DNA of 45,753 nt from Lysobacter antibioticus (GTDB lineage Bacteria > Pseudomonadota > Gammaproteobacteria > Xanthomonadales > Xanthomonadaceae). The translations under genes were made by a program, and so were the position numbers. Positions 31,392 to 40,600 of this stretch are shown here, piece after piece. The notes under the pieces were generated by a model that saw only the letters and a program-made list of their open reading frames with translations, was not told the DNA's origin and did no database searches. The DNA is taken from assembly GCF_001442535.1 (NCBI RefSeq), contig NZ_CP013141.1, forward strand, positions 4,969,267-5,015,019. Direction: 5' to 3'. The first letter of the stretch is position 1. Every line of letters begins with the position of its first letter.

Positions 31392-33953
31392 CTACTTCGA
31401 AACCGCCGCCTTGTCCGCCGCGGACTTCGCGCCAGCGGCCTTGGGCCTCGCCGCTGCGGGCTTGGCGTTCTTGACGTACTGATCGAGCCAGCGGTTGGTC
31501 TCGGCCAGCATGTGCAGGATCGATTCGCGCGCGCGGTAACCATGGCTTTCGTTCGGCAGCATCACCAACCGCGCCTTGCCGCCGAGGCCCTTGATCGCGG
31601 CGAACAGGCGCTCGCTCTGGATCGGGAAGGTGCCGGAGTTGTTGTCCTGCTCGCCGTGGATCAACGGCAACGGGTCCTTGATTTTGTCGGCGTAGTTGAA
31701 CGGCGACATGGCCTGGTACGTCGATTCGGCCTGCCAGTAGTTGCGCTCCTCGGCCTGGAAGCCGAACGGAGTCAGGGTGCGGTTGTAGGCACCGCTGCGG
31801 GCGATGCCGGCCTTGAACAAGCGCGTGTGGGCGAGCAGGTTCGCGGTCATGAAGGCACCGTAGGAATGGCCGCTGACCGCGATGCGCTCGCGGTCGGCGA
31901 CGCCGCGGCGCACCACTTCATCGACCGCGGCCTGCGCACTCGAGGTAAGCTGCTCGATGTAGGTGTCGTTGGGTTCGCGCTCGCCTTCGCCGACGATCGG
32001 CATCGACGGGTTGTCGAGCACGGCATAGCCCATCGCGAGGTATGGCAGCGGGCCCCAGAAGCTGACTGCGTTGAAGCGGTAGGGCGAACCGGTGACCTGG
32101 CTGGCAGCGGCGGCCGACTTGAACTCGGCCGGATAGGCGTACATCAACAGCGGCAGCGGGCCGTCGCGCTTGGCGTCGAAACCCGGCGGCAAGTACAGGT
32201 CGGCGGTCAGCTCGACGCCGTCGGCACGCTGGTAGCGGATTTGTTCTTTCTTGATGTCCTTGAGCTGCGGCGTCGGATGCGCGAAACGGGTCAAGGCGAC
32301 CGGAGCGGCGTCGCTCGCGCCCAGATCGCGCAGGTACAGATTGCCCGGCTCGGTCGGCGATTCGCGCAGGGTCAGCAAGCGCTTACCCTGGTCGTCGAGC
32401 ACGACCTGCGGCGCTTCGTAGTGCGGCGCCTGCGAATGGAACAGCCGGGTCCGCTGCTTGTCGGCCAGGTCGTAGCGGTCGAGAAACGGCCGGTCGCCTT
32501 CGGGCGAAGCGCCCTGGCCGATGTAGAACAGGCTGGCGCCGTCGGCGCTGGTCAGCAGCCGGCGCTGGCCGTTCGCATCGCGCGTGCTGACCGGTTCGCC
32601 GGGGTCGTTGTAGCGGTCTTCGCTGAGCCCTTCGAACACCAGCTCGGGCGCACGATCGCCATGGTCCGGCGCGATCCGCCATTGGCGGGTCTGCCGCGTC
32701 TTCCACCAGAACTCATCGACCAGGGCGAGATCGCCGCGACCCCAATGCGCGCCGGCGTAACGCGCCCCCAGGCGCATCAGCGTCTGCGGCGGCCGCTCGA
32801 ACGGCGCGGCCTGCATCATCACCGCATCGCGGATCTCGGTCTTGCGCGCCGGGTCGCCGCCGTCCTGGGCCTCGGCCCAGACCAGGGTCGCCGGCGCATC
32901 GCCGCGCCAGGCGATCTCGCGCACGCCGGTGGGCACCGCGTCGTTGCCGGTCGGCAAGCCGTCGACCAGGGGCAGGCGCGCGATCTCGTGCTCGAACTTG
33001 CCGTCCGGCGCCAGCACTTCGATGCGGTGGGCGAACATCGACACCGGCACCTGATACGAGAACGGCCGCTCGACTCTTGTCGCCAGGACATGGCGGCCGT
33101 CGGGCGACGGCGTCGCCGCCAGATACAACTGCGGCGCGCCGGCGCGCACCACCGCACCGGTCAAATCGACGGTGGCGAGCTGCGAGCGCAGGTAGTACTC
33201 GAATACGCGCGCGTCGCTCTCGTTGCGCAACAAGTCCTGATAGGTGCGGATCTGCCGGACCGTCGCGCTGATTTCGGTTTCCTGCACCGCCGGCCCGGTC
33301 GGGGTGGCGTTCGCCGGCGGCGCTTCGCCCTGCCCCTCGGGCTGCAACTGCACCAGCAGTCGGCGGCTGTCCGGCATCCAGGCGTAACCGCGGCCGGATA
33401 CGGTGTTGAGGCCGGACACCAGCTTATGCGCGCGGCGCTGGCCGACTTCGAGCAGCCACAGCTCGTTGGCGCCGCTGGCGCTGTCGACGCGGTTGAAAGC
33501 GATCCAGCGCTGGTCGGGCGACCACTCCAAGGTCGCCAGCGACAACGGCGCCGGCAGGCCTTCCACCTTCAGGCCCTTGCCGCTGGCGATATCGAGCAGG
33601 CTCAGACCGGTGCCGAACGCGAAGCGGCTCTGCGCCCGGGTGCGCGGATGAATGCGCAGGCCGGCGAGCTTGAGTTCGGGTTGCGCGACCACCTCGATGC
33701 CCGGCAGCGACGGCGTCTGCACCAGCGCGACCAGATCGCGCTTCGGGCTGGTGAACATCTGCGGCGGCCGCGGCGCGTCGACGATGGCCTGCAAGGCCTT
33801 CGGCGGCAGCTGGTAGCCGCCGCCCGGCGCGGTCTGCGCCGTCGCCGCCAACGGCAGCAGGAGCAGCAACAAAGCCGGCCAGCGCTGGGCCTTGGGGGCC
33901 GGCTTACGGGAGGGCTGGCCGTCGTGGCCGGTGCGTCGCGCGACTGAGTTCAT
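31392..33953 (-). CDS. Prolyl-oligopeptidase family (S9) serine peptidase, secreted
   Basis: 853 residues. The ATG at 33953 gives a basic N-terminus and a hydrophobic stretch (ALLLLLLPLAATAQ) as signal peptide. The first 550 residues look like a beta-propeller with repeated WSPD/PDSR-type units. The C-terminal alpha/beta-hydrolase domain carries the catalytic triad: Ser in GHSYGAFM, Asp in HGEQDNNSGT, and His in NESHGYRAR. The DNNSGT and GSPYRF segments resemble the glutamyl endopeptidase/dipeptidyl aminopeptidase branch. Its long Lys/Ala-rich C-terminal tail (about 25 residues) is unusual. Likely a periplasmic or secreted peptidase in nutrient use. Confidence 0.93.
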   Translation of the reverse strand: MNSVARRTGHDGQPSRKPAPKAQRWPALLLLLLPLAATAQTAPGGGYQLPPKALQAIVDAPRPPQMFTSPKRDLVALVQTPSLPGIEVVAQPELKLAGLRIHPRTRAQSRFAFGTGLSLLDIASGKGLKVEGLPAPLSLATLEWSPDQRWIAFNRVDSASGANELWLLEVGQRRAHKLVSGLNTVSGRGYAWMPDSRRLLVQLQPEGQGEAPPANATPTGPAVQETEISATVRQIRTYQDLLRNESDARVFEYYLRSQLATVDLTGAVVRAGAPQLYLAATPSPDGRHVLATRVERPFSYQVPVSMFAHRIEVLAPDGKFEHEIARLPLVDGLPTGNDAVPTGVREIAWRGDAPATLVWAEAQDGGDPARKTEIRDAVMMQAAPFERPPQTLMRLGARYAGAHWGRGDLALVDEFWWKTRQTRQWRIAPDHGDRAPELVFEGLSEDRYNDPGEPVSTRDANGQRRLLTSADGASLFYIGQGASPEGDRPFLDRYDLADKQRTRLFHSQAPHYEAPQVVLDDQGKRLLTLRESPTEPGNLYLRDLGASDAAPVALTRFAHPTPQLKDIKKEQIRYQRADGVELTADLYLPPGFDAKRDGPLPLLMYAYPAEFKSAAAASQVTGSPYRFNAVSFWGPLPYLAMGYAVLDNPSMPIVGEGEREPNDTYIEQLTSSAQAAVDEVVRRGVADRERIAVSGHSYGAFMTANLLAHTRLFKAGIARSGAYNRTLTPFGFQAEERNYWQAESTYQAMSPFNYADKIKDPLPLIHGEQDNNSGTFPIQSERLFAAIKGLGGKARLVMLPNESHGYRARESILHMLAETNRWLDQYVKNAKPAAARPKAAGAKSAADKAAVSK

Positions 33954-34217
33954 GCTCGATCCGATCCGTAGTGAAGAAAATCCGGGGCCATGCGGCCTGG
34001 CGGGGCTCGTGCCGGCCGATGCGGCCACAGACGATGCGGCCACAGACCCCGGACCGAGCTTAGCCCGCTGCCGCGATCGTCGGCCTATGCCATTGGGGCT
34101 GCTGCGGGACGCCGCAGAGCGGCCGCCCCGGTTTCGCGATGAACGTCATATTCAGGCGCATCCGGCTCTGCGCCGTGCGATGGTCATGGGCGCCGCGATA
34201 TACTGCGCGCTCAGCCC
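33954..34217. other. Intergenic region upstream of the SAH riboswitch
   Basis: Divergent promoters for the S9 peptidase and ahcY are expected here, but no convincing pair is visible. It contains one 15-base tandem duplication (GATGCGGCCACAGAC at 34018-34047). No gene supported. Confidence 0.45.
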
Positions 34218-34327
34218 GCCGAGGGGCGCTGCGACCGTCATCCGCGGAACTTTCCGCAAAGCCCGTACCCGCTACGGACTTCCAGAATGACGGCCAGGCT
34301 CGGCGAGGCGTAGTCCCAACGGCGCCC
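34218..34327 (+). ncRNA. S-adenosylhomocysteine (SAH) riboswitch
   Basis: Matches the class consensus: CCGAGGGGCGCTGCGACC at 34219-34236, a variable hairpin, CCAGGCTCGG at 34294-34303, and AACGGCGCCC at 34319-34328. CCGAG pairs with CTCGG to form P1. GGCGC pairs with GCGCC to form the pseudoknot. It is directly upstream of ahcY, the classic target: SAH binding turns the gene on, because its product removes SAH. The region from 34328 to the start codon at 34407 is the expression platform. Confidence 0.92.
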
Positions 34328-34406
34328 GGTTTGAGCGATCGCTTTCGAGCGATGACTCGCCGGACCCGGCATCCGCCGGCTCCCCAAAGAACTGGAGCGA
34401 CACACC

Positions 34407-35852
34407 ATGAACGCAGTACCCAAGACCTTCTCGACCGAAGGCGACTACAAGGTCGCCGACATCACCCTGGCCGATTGGGGCCGCAAGGAAATCGACATCG
34501 CCGAGCACGAAATGCCGGGCCTGATGTCGATCCGCAAGAAGTACGCCGCCGCGCAATCGCTCAAGGGCGTGCGCGTGACCGGCTCGCTGCACATGACCAT
34601 CCAGACCGCGGTGCTGATCGAGACCCTGCGCGACCTCGGCGCCGACGTGCGCTGGGCTTCGTGCAACATCTTCTCGACCCAGGACCATGCCGCCGCCGCG
34701 ATCGCCGCCAGCGGCACCCCGGTGTTCGCCTGGAAGGGCGAGTCGCTGGAAGAGTATTGGGATTGCACCCTCGAAGCGCTGACCTTCCCGGGCGACGGCG
34801 CGGTCAAGTTCCGCGGCCCGGAGTTGGTCGTCGACGACGGCGGCGACGTCACCCTGCTGATCCACAAGGGCTACGAGCTCGAAAACGGCGACGGCTGGGT
34901 CAACACCCCGTCGGGCAACCACGAAGAACAGGTCATCAAGAACCTGCTCAAGCGCGTGCATGCCGAGCGTCCGGGCTTCTGGCACGAAGTCGTCAAGCAT
35001 TGGAAGGGCGTCTCCGAAGAGACCACCACCGGCGTGCACCGCCTGTACCAGCTCGCCGAAGCCGGCTCGCTGCTGGTCCCGGCGATCAACGTCAACGACT
35101 CGGTCACCAAGTCGAAGTTCGACAACCTCTACGGCTGCCGCGAGTCGCTGGCCGACGGCCTCAAGCGCGCGATGGACGTGATGCTGGCCGGCAAGGTCGC
35201 CGTGGTCTGCGGTTACGGCGACGTCGGCAAGGGCTCGGCCCATTCGCTGCGCGCTTACGGCGCCCGCGTCGTGGTCACCGAGATCGACCCGATCAACGCC
35301 CTGCAGGCGGCGATGGAAGGCTTCGAGGTCAACACCGTCGAGAGCACCCTCGGCCGCGGCGACATCTACGTCACCACCACCGGCAACAAGGACGTGCTGA
35401 CCCTGGCCCACATGCAGCAGATGAAGGACCAGGCCATCGTCTGCAACATCGGCCACTTCGACAACGAGATCCAGGTCGATGCGCTGGCCGCGTCGGGCGC
35501 CAAGCGCCTGAACATCAAGCCGCAGGTCGACAAGTACACCTTCGCCGGTGGCAACTCGATCTTCCTGCTGGCCGAAGGCCGCCTGGTCAACCTCGGCTGC
35601 GCCACCGGCCACCCGAGCTTCGTCATGTCCAACTCGTTCGCCAACCAGACCCTGGCGCAGATCGAGCTGTGGGCGAACAAGGAAACCTACGAAGCCAAGG
35701 TCTACATCCTGCCGAAGAAGCTCGACGAAGAAGTCGCGCGTCTGCACCTGGAAAAGATCGGCGTGAAGCTGACCACCTTGACCGACGATCAGGCCAAGTA
35801 CCTGGGCGTCTCGGTCGACGGCCCGTACAAGCCGGATCACTACCGCTACTGA
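34407..35852 (+). CDS. ahcY: S-adenosylhomocysteine hydrolase
   Basis: 481 residues, cytoplasmic, NAD-dependent: splits SAH into adenosine and homocysteine and thereby relieves product inhibition of methyltransferases. Landmarks: [10 protein letters not shown] and [31 protein letters not shown], the NAD-binding Rossmann motif [20 protein letters not shown], and the C-terminal PDHYRY. The length agrees with bacterial enzymes that carry the 40-residue insertion. A GGAG (34394) precedes the ATG by nine bases. It is controlled by the SAH riboswitch and ends at a strong UUCG terminator. Confidence 0.97.
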   Translation: MNAVPKTFSTEGDYKVADITLADWGRKEIDIAEHEMPGLMSIRKKYAAAQSLKGVRVTGSLHMTIQTAVLIETLRDLGADVRWASCNIFSTQDHAAAAIAASGTPVFAWKGESLEEYWDCTLEALTFPGDGAVKFRGPELVVDDGGDVTLLIHKGYELENGDGWVNTPSGNHEEQVIKNLLKRVHAERPGFWHEVVKHWKGVSEETTTGVHRLYQLAEAGSLLVPAINVNDSVTKSKFDNLYGCRESLADGLKRAMDVMLAGKVAVVCGYGDVGKGSAHSLRAYGARVVVTEIDPINALQAAMEGFEVNTVESTLGRGDIYVTTTGNKDVLTLAHMQQMKDQAIVCNIGHFDNEIQVDALAASGAKRLNIKPQVDKYTFAGGNSIFLLAEGRLVNLGCATGHPSFVMSNSFANQTLAQIELWANKETYEAKVYILPKKLDEEVARLHLEKIGVKLTTLTDDQAKYLGVSVDGPYKPDHYRY

Positions 35853-35886
35853 TCGGTCCCGCCGCGAGGCGGATCGATGCGACAAG

Positions 35887-35917
35887 AAAAACGGGCGCTT
35901 CGGCGCCCGTTTTTTTT
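35887..35917 (+). terminator. Terminator after ahcY
   Basis: 12-bp stem AAAAACGGGCGC / GCGCCCGTTTTT closed by a UUCG tetraloop and followed by a run of T (to 35917). Confidence 0.95.
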
Positions 35918-36011
35918 GTGCGGCGCTGCTTTAGGGCCGTGCGATCGAGCGGGGTACGCCGCGTCGCGGCCAGCTAGGGCATCGCAGTGGCGCCGCTGGC
36001 CGCAGCATCGC

Positions 36012-36080
36012 GGTCGCGGCTCGCGCCGCTCCTACCCTTTGGATGCGGGGCTTTGGGGTAGGAGCGGCGCGAGCCGCGAC
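36012..36080. repeat. Inverted pair of GTAG-type REPs
   Basis: One REP in minus orientation (36012-36035, ending CTCCTAC) and one in plus orientation (36058-36080, starting GTAGGAGCGGCGC), 22 bases apart. It is a BIME-like palindrome after the ahcY terminator. The rest of 35918-36254 holds no gene. Confidence 0.85.
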
Positions 36081-36254
36081 AGGCATCGGCACGAGCGATG
36101 CATCGCCCCGACGACTGCATGGAATGGACCAGAAGGCACACTGGAATCCATCTCGGCTGAACCGGCAAATCGCCGCCCGACCTAGGGTCCGACCGAGGCT
36201 GGCAGGCGCCATCGCGGCCGTTAGGCTGGCAGCGAGATCCTGCAGGAGCACGCC

Positions 36255-37031
36255 ATGATCCGCCCCATCGACGGCCCGTCGTTTCCGAGCTACACCCCGC
36301 CCGCCAACGATCCGGCGCCGGTCGAGGTCGGCACCCCGGATTACTACGAACAGCGCCTGGCCGACTTCCAGGCGCGCAACCCGGGCGTCGAACCGCCGGA
36401 TTACTACATGGGCTACGGCGACAAGTACATGGAACGGTTCGCCGCACTCGACGGCACCGACCTGTCGCCCGAAGGGCTGGAGTGGCGCGACAAGACCACC
36501 CTCGCCTTGCAGACGGCGATCGAGGATTACCGCATCCGCGACCCGCAAGGCTTCGCCGACCTGGAACGCGATTCGGCCGCGTTCCGCCGCTTCGCTTTCG
36601 CCAGCCATCCCGACGCCTATGTCGATTCCGGCCTGTACGGCCTGTCCGTGCAGGACCTGACGGTGATCGCGCTGACCCCGGACATCGGCGACGTGCTCAA
36701 CCAGGAAGGCATCGATCAGACCAAGATCACCATCGGCAAACTCGAGGCCGAGGACGTGCCGGAGATCCTCGGCGACACCGGCGTGCAATACCTGCGCGAT
36801 GCCGGTCCCTTCGCCTTCACCCCGCTGGGGCCGTCGCTCGCCGTCGGCAAACAGGGCGAACGCCTGTTCGATCGCCTCACCGAACAATCCTGGTTCCCGG
36901 ACATCACCGACCTGCCGCCGGTAGCGGTGCCCGACCTGAATCTCGATCTGTTACCGGACGTGAGCCTGCCGGACATCGATCTGCCCGATATCGACTTGCC
37001 GGACGATGTGCCGGGTATTCCGGGGATTTGA
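36255..37031 (+). CDS. Acidic protein with C-terminal LPDID repeats, function unknown
   Basis: 258 residues, no signal peptide, very acidic. A central helical segment (about residues 28-125, starting near PDYYEQRLADFQARNPGVEP and including WRDKTTLALQTAIEDY) is followed by a loosely structured part. The C-terminus is Pro/Asp-rich with LPD repeats (LPDVSLPDIDLPDIDLPDDV), which looks like a flexible tail or strand repeat. The ribosome site AGGAG lies six bases before the ATG. The gene is single. I do not recognise the family; its position beside the Rhs toxin might suggest a secreted protein, but this is a guess. Confidence 0.72.
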   Translation: MIRPIDGPSFPSYTPPANDPAPVEVGTPDYYEQRLADFQARNPGVEPPDYYMGYGDKYMERFAALDGTDLSPEGLEWRDKTTLALQTAIEDYRIRDPQGFADLERDSAAFRRFAFASHPDAYVDSGLYGLSVQDLTVIALTPDIGDVLNQEGIDQTKITIGKLEAEDVPEILGDTGVQYLRDAGPFAFTPLGPSLAVGKQGERLFDRLTEQSWFPDITDLPPVAVPDLNLDLLPDVSLPDIDLPDIDLPDDVPGIPGI

Positions 37032-37144
37032 CAGGCAGCTACTGGAGCAGCTGCTCATCATGACACGCCAGTGCCGAACGAAAATACGCGTAGACCAAGT
37101 CATTAATGCCACTGACCGAACTCGGGTGCGACACGGATCAATGC

Positions 37145-37184
37145 AGCAAAAGAAACGGGCGCCACGGCGCCCGTTTCTTTTGCT
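37145..37184. terminator. Long bidirectional terminator
   Basis: A perfect 19-bp palindrome starting AGCAAAAGAAACGGGC, with a two-base AC centre and the mirrored GCCCGTTTCTTTTGCT. It separates the convergent unknown gene at 36255 and the Rhs/immunity pair at 37205-42099. Confidence 0.85.
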
Positions 37185-37204
37185 GAGGCAATTTGTCAGG
37201 AAAG

Positions 37205-37609
37205 TTACATCTCACCCCTTGCTTGCAAGAATTTCTCCCACAGCTCATCGGAAAGATTATTTTGCCAGACGCCGCCAAGCATTTGCTTGAATAACCGGTT
37301 TCGCCGCGCTTCCTCAACAATCAAGTCGAGCGCTACTTCCCTACCATGAAACAACATGGTTTCGACCGGCCCGGCCGCCAGATTATCCATAACCTCTTCA
37401 GTAGAGCGCCTCTCAAGAACCTTATTGACGAATTCAACGATCAAATCAAACGACCGGTCCCGAATGATGATCGAATATATTCGATCATCAACCCAATCAG
37501 TCTCATCAGGAACGTCCTCGGTCAGCACCAGCTTCCCCTCAACAATCTTATCGAGCCTGCGTAGCCAAGCATCCGCCATAGCATTGGCATTCATAACGCA
37601 CGACCTCAT
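37205..37609 (-). CDS. DUF6869 family protein, likely Rhs immunity protein
   Basis: 134 residues, cytoplasmic, acidic. The C-terminal half carries the features I associate with DUF6869: NLAAGPVETMLFHG, then a helix and the MLGGVWQNNLSDELWEKF ending. It starts in an ATGA overlap with the stop codon of the Rhs gene, as immunity genes do next to toxins; starts at 37594 and 37579 are also in frame and the first might be better spaced from the AGG. The DNA is visibly AT-richer than its neighbours (stretches such as AATATATTC), a sign of recent transfer or exchange of the toxin tip with its immunity gene. Role inferred from position. Confidence 0.7.
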   Translation of the reverse strand: MRSCVMNANAMADAWLRRLDKIVEGKLVLTEDVPDETDWVDDRIYSIIIRDRSFDLIVEFVNKVLERRSTEEVMDNLAAGPVETMLFHGREVALDLIVEEARRNRLFKQMLGGVWQNNLSDELWEKFLQARGEM

Positions 37610-40600
37610 CTCGGCAAGGGTTGATTCGGATAAGCAGCGGTCGCAAGCGAAATGTCTTCAGACGAAACCCGGCAACCCTTCGAAATAGCGTCCTTGATCA
37701 GCTTTCGCAACCCGCGCTGCAAGCCATAAAACTGTATCTGATGCCCAACCCATGTGCCTTTTCTACGCCCCAGATTCCGATCCAGGAAAGCTCGTCCAAA
37801 AAGATCTTGCCTGTCATTGAGCGCCTCGAAGTACCTCTGCCGCAATTCAGCCACCCGCGCCGCTATCTCGGCCTCTAGTATTCTGCAATAAAAATCGAAC
37901 CTGCACGCGTTCGCGGCATTGGCAATCAAATCCGATATCAGCTCGCTATTGTTCCTATGAATATAGCTACCAACCTCCCATCCAGCCCAGCCGGCCAAGC
38001 CAACACCACCTGCTCGTCCACCCGCGGCCCTTAACCAAGACCAATTAACTGGGGGAACAGGCGAGGAAGCCGGCAGAACTGCCTCCAGGCCGAATGGATC
38101 AATCCGCGTGAGTGGGGCATTGCCAACGTAAGAATACGTAGCGAGGCCGCCGCCAAGCCCAATAGGGTCACTTTGCGTGTAGCGTCCGCTAGCCGCCTCG
38201 TAATACCGGAAATAGTTATAGCTCAGTCCACTGATCGAATCGAACACCTGCCCAGGAAACCGCAGATTGAATGCGAAAGCCGTTCCATCCAGATCCGGAT
38301 CCTGATTCGGCGGGCTGTTGCCGAAGGCCTCGCCCTTCAAATCCCAGTTCCACACCGCAACATCGCGTACCGGATCGATCACCACACGCGGCGTGCCCAG
38401 ATGGTCCGCTTCGACATAGAACAGCTTCTGCTGCGCGCCATGACCGGACCAGACGCCTGCCGGCAGATCGTCGAGCCAGATCGCCTGCTGGATCGTCGCG
38501 CCATTGCCGTCGTACTCGCCGAGCCAATGGCCCGCTTCGTCGTAGATCGCGTAGCGCTCGGCACCGGCAACCGACTTGCGCACTTGTTCGCCGGCGCCGT
38601 TGTACTGGTAACTGGCCTTCACCACGCCGCTCTGTTTGAACTGCCCCAACTGACCTGCATCGTTGTAGACGAAGCCGTCGCTGCCGACAGCCGTGGTGTT
38701 GCCGCTCGCATCGTAGCCGCGCGCGCCGCCGCTACCGGCTTGGCTGAGACGGTGGTTGTCCACAGGATAGGTGTAGACCTGCGAACCCGCGCTATTGGCG
38801 AAGCTCAAGCGATTACCGGTCGCGTCGTAGGTGTAACTATCGATCGCAGCGCCCGTCGGACTATCGCGCAAATAGGTCAAGCGGCCTAGGGCGTCGTAGT
38901 CGAGCTTTACGGCCGGGCCGGTCGACGGGGTCAAGCTGGTCAGATTGCTCGCCTCGTCGAAGCCGAACGCCACCGACAAGCCGCCCGCAGCCGGGTCACG
39001 CACGGCCTTCGGCTGGTAGTTCAAATCGACTTCGCGCGACAGGACCCGGCCATTACCGTAGGTCCAACCTGCAATTGCGCCGAATGCGTGGTGGGTCGCT
39101 TGCGACAGCAGCGTCTCGGTGACTCCGCCGGCATGCTTCGCATCGACCCGCGTTACCCGCCCGTGGGCGTCGCGCTGGTAGCTGACCACCGCCCCGTCCG
39201 GATAGGTAATGCTGCTCAACCGTCCGGCCAGCGTATAGGCATAGCGCAAAGTAAGCGCCCGCCCGTTGCTGGTCTGCACCTTGCGCACCAGTTGCCCGAA
39301 GCGGTCATAGCAGTACTGCGTGCTGCCGGCCTGCGCGGTCACCTGGGTCAAGCGCCCCTGCGAGAAGGTCTCGCCTGCAGCGCAAACCCCTTGGCTGACA
39401 TCGTAGGTGTAACCGATATTGAGACTCGAATCCGGGTAACCGATACCCGTCACACGATTCAGTGCGTCATAGCTACGGGTGCTTTGGACACCACGCGCAT
39501 CCGTTCTTGTTTTTTGGTTCCCGGCACCGTCGAAGGTATCAACGGCGCCCCCGGTGTCCTGGCTGCTGATCGAGGCGATATCGCCGAAGCCGTTATAGCC
39601 ATAAACGGTATTCAACCCCTTCGGATCGGTGACTTGGGTGATCCGATTGAGCGCATCGTGTTGGAACAAGATCTGAGCATTGATTCCAGACATGTCCTGC
39701 AAAGTGCGCACTAGACGGCCTAGTGGATCGTAATCGCTATCGGTGACGCTGCCGAGCGCATCGGTAACCGTATCGGCATTGCCGGCGGCATCGTATGTAT
39801 AACTGGTGGCGTTCTCGTAAGCATCCTTCGCCGTTTTTAGCTGTCCGAGTTGGTTATACACACGCGATAGAGTGCGCTTTAATGCGCCTAAAGAATCCTT
39901 CGTCTCTTCCTTGATCCGATTGCTCGCCGGATCCAGGGTGTAATGCACGCTGTTACCTGCGTTATCGCGAACATCGATCAAACGCTGGGCCGCGTCATAG
40001 TCGTACTGAGTGTACGAACCATCGGCCTGCATCACTTTGCCGATGAGTCCGGAGGGTTTGTACTCGAAGCGGGTGATGGCGTCGTCGGCCTCTGTACCTT
40101 CATCTGGACCACGCAGCTTATTCGCAGCCAGCCAACCGCGCGGATGGTATTCGAGGTCAGTGATGACGCCGTTGGGGTCCTTACTCGACAGGACACGCCC
40201 GGCGCCGTCGTAGCGCAGGATCTCGACCACCTGTCCAAGGGCGTTCGTGATCTTCCACAGGTCGCCCTTGCGATGGGGGCAAGTTGTCGGAGCGGCCGCA
40301 CAACTCGGATCGTCGCTGGCGTAATAGCTGTACTGCGTAATATCGGCCACGTCGGTACGCGGCCCATCGACCGAAGTCACCAAACCCAGCGAAGGGCAGC
40401 TGCCAGCCGCTATGTCAGCCTGCTCACAATACTTTGTCGTGGCGGCGCGGGTTGAGCCCGGAGAAGCCGGGTCGATCGCCGTACTGGATAGGACCTGCCC
40501 TCTCGCGTTGTAAGCGATGGCCTGCTTGCTCAAAAGCGATCCGCCGCCGCTATAGATCGAACGCTCGAGCGGCAGTGCAAGCCCCTCGTCCCAGACGGTG

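Noticed and set aside
29214..33947. Plus-strand open frame of 1577 codons opposite the LysM and S9 peptidase genes
   Set aside because: It spans two convincing genes and the terminators between them and shows no protein motifs; it results from the GC bias of the complementary strand.
34018..34047. 15-base tandem duplication as an operator
   Set aside because: A simple duplication with no palindrome, 170 bases before the riboswitch; no evidence for a regulator.
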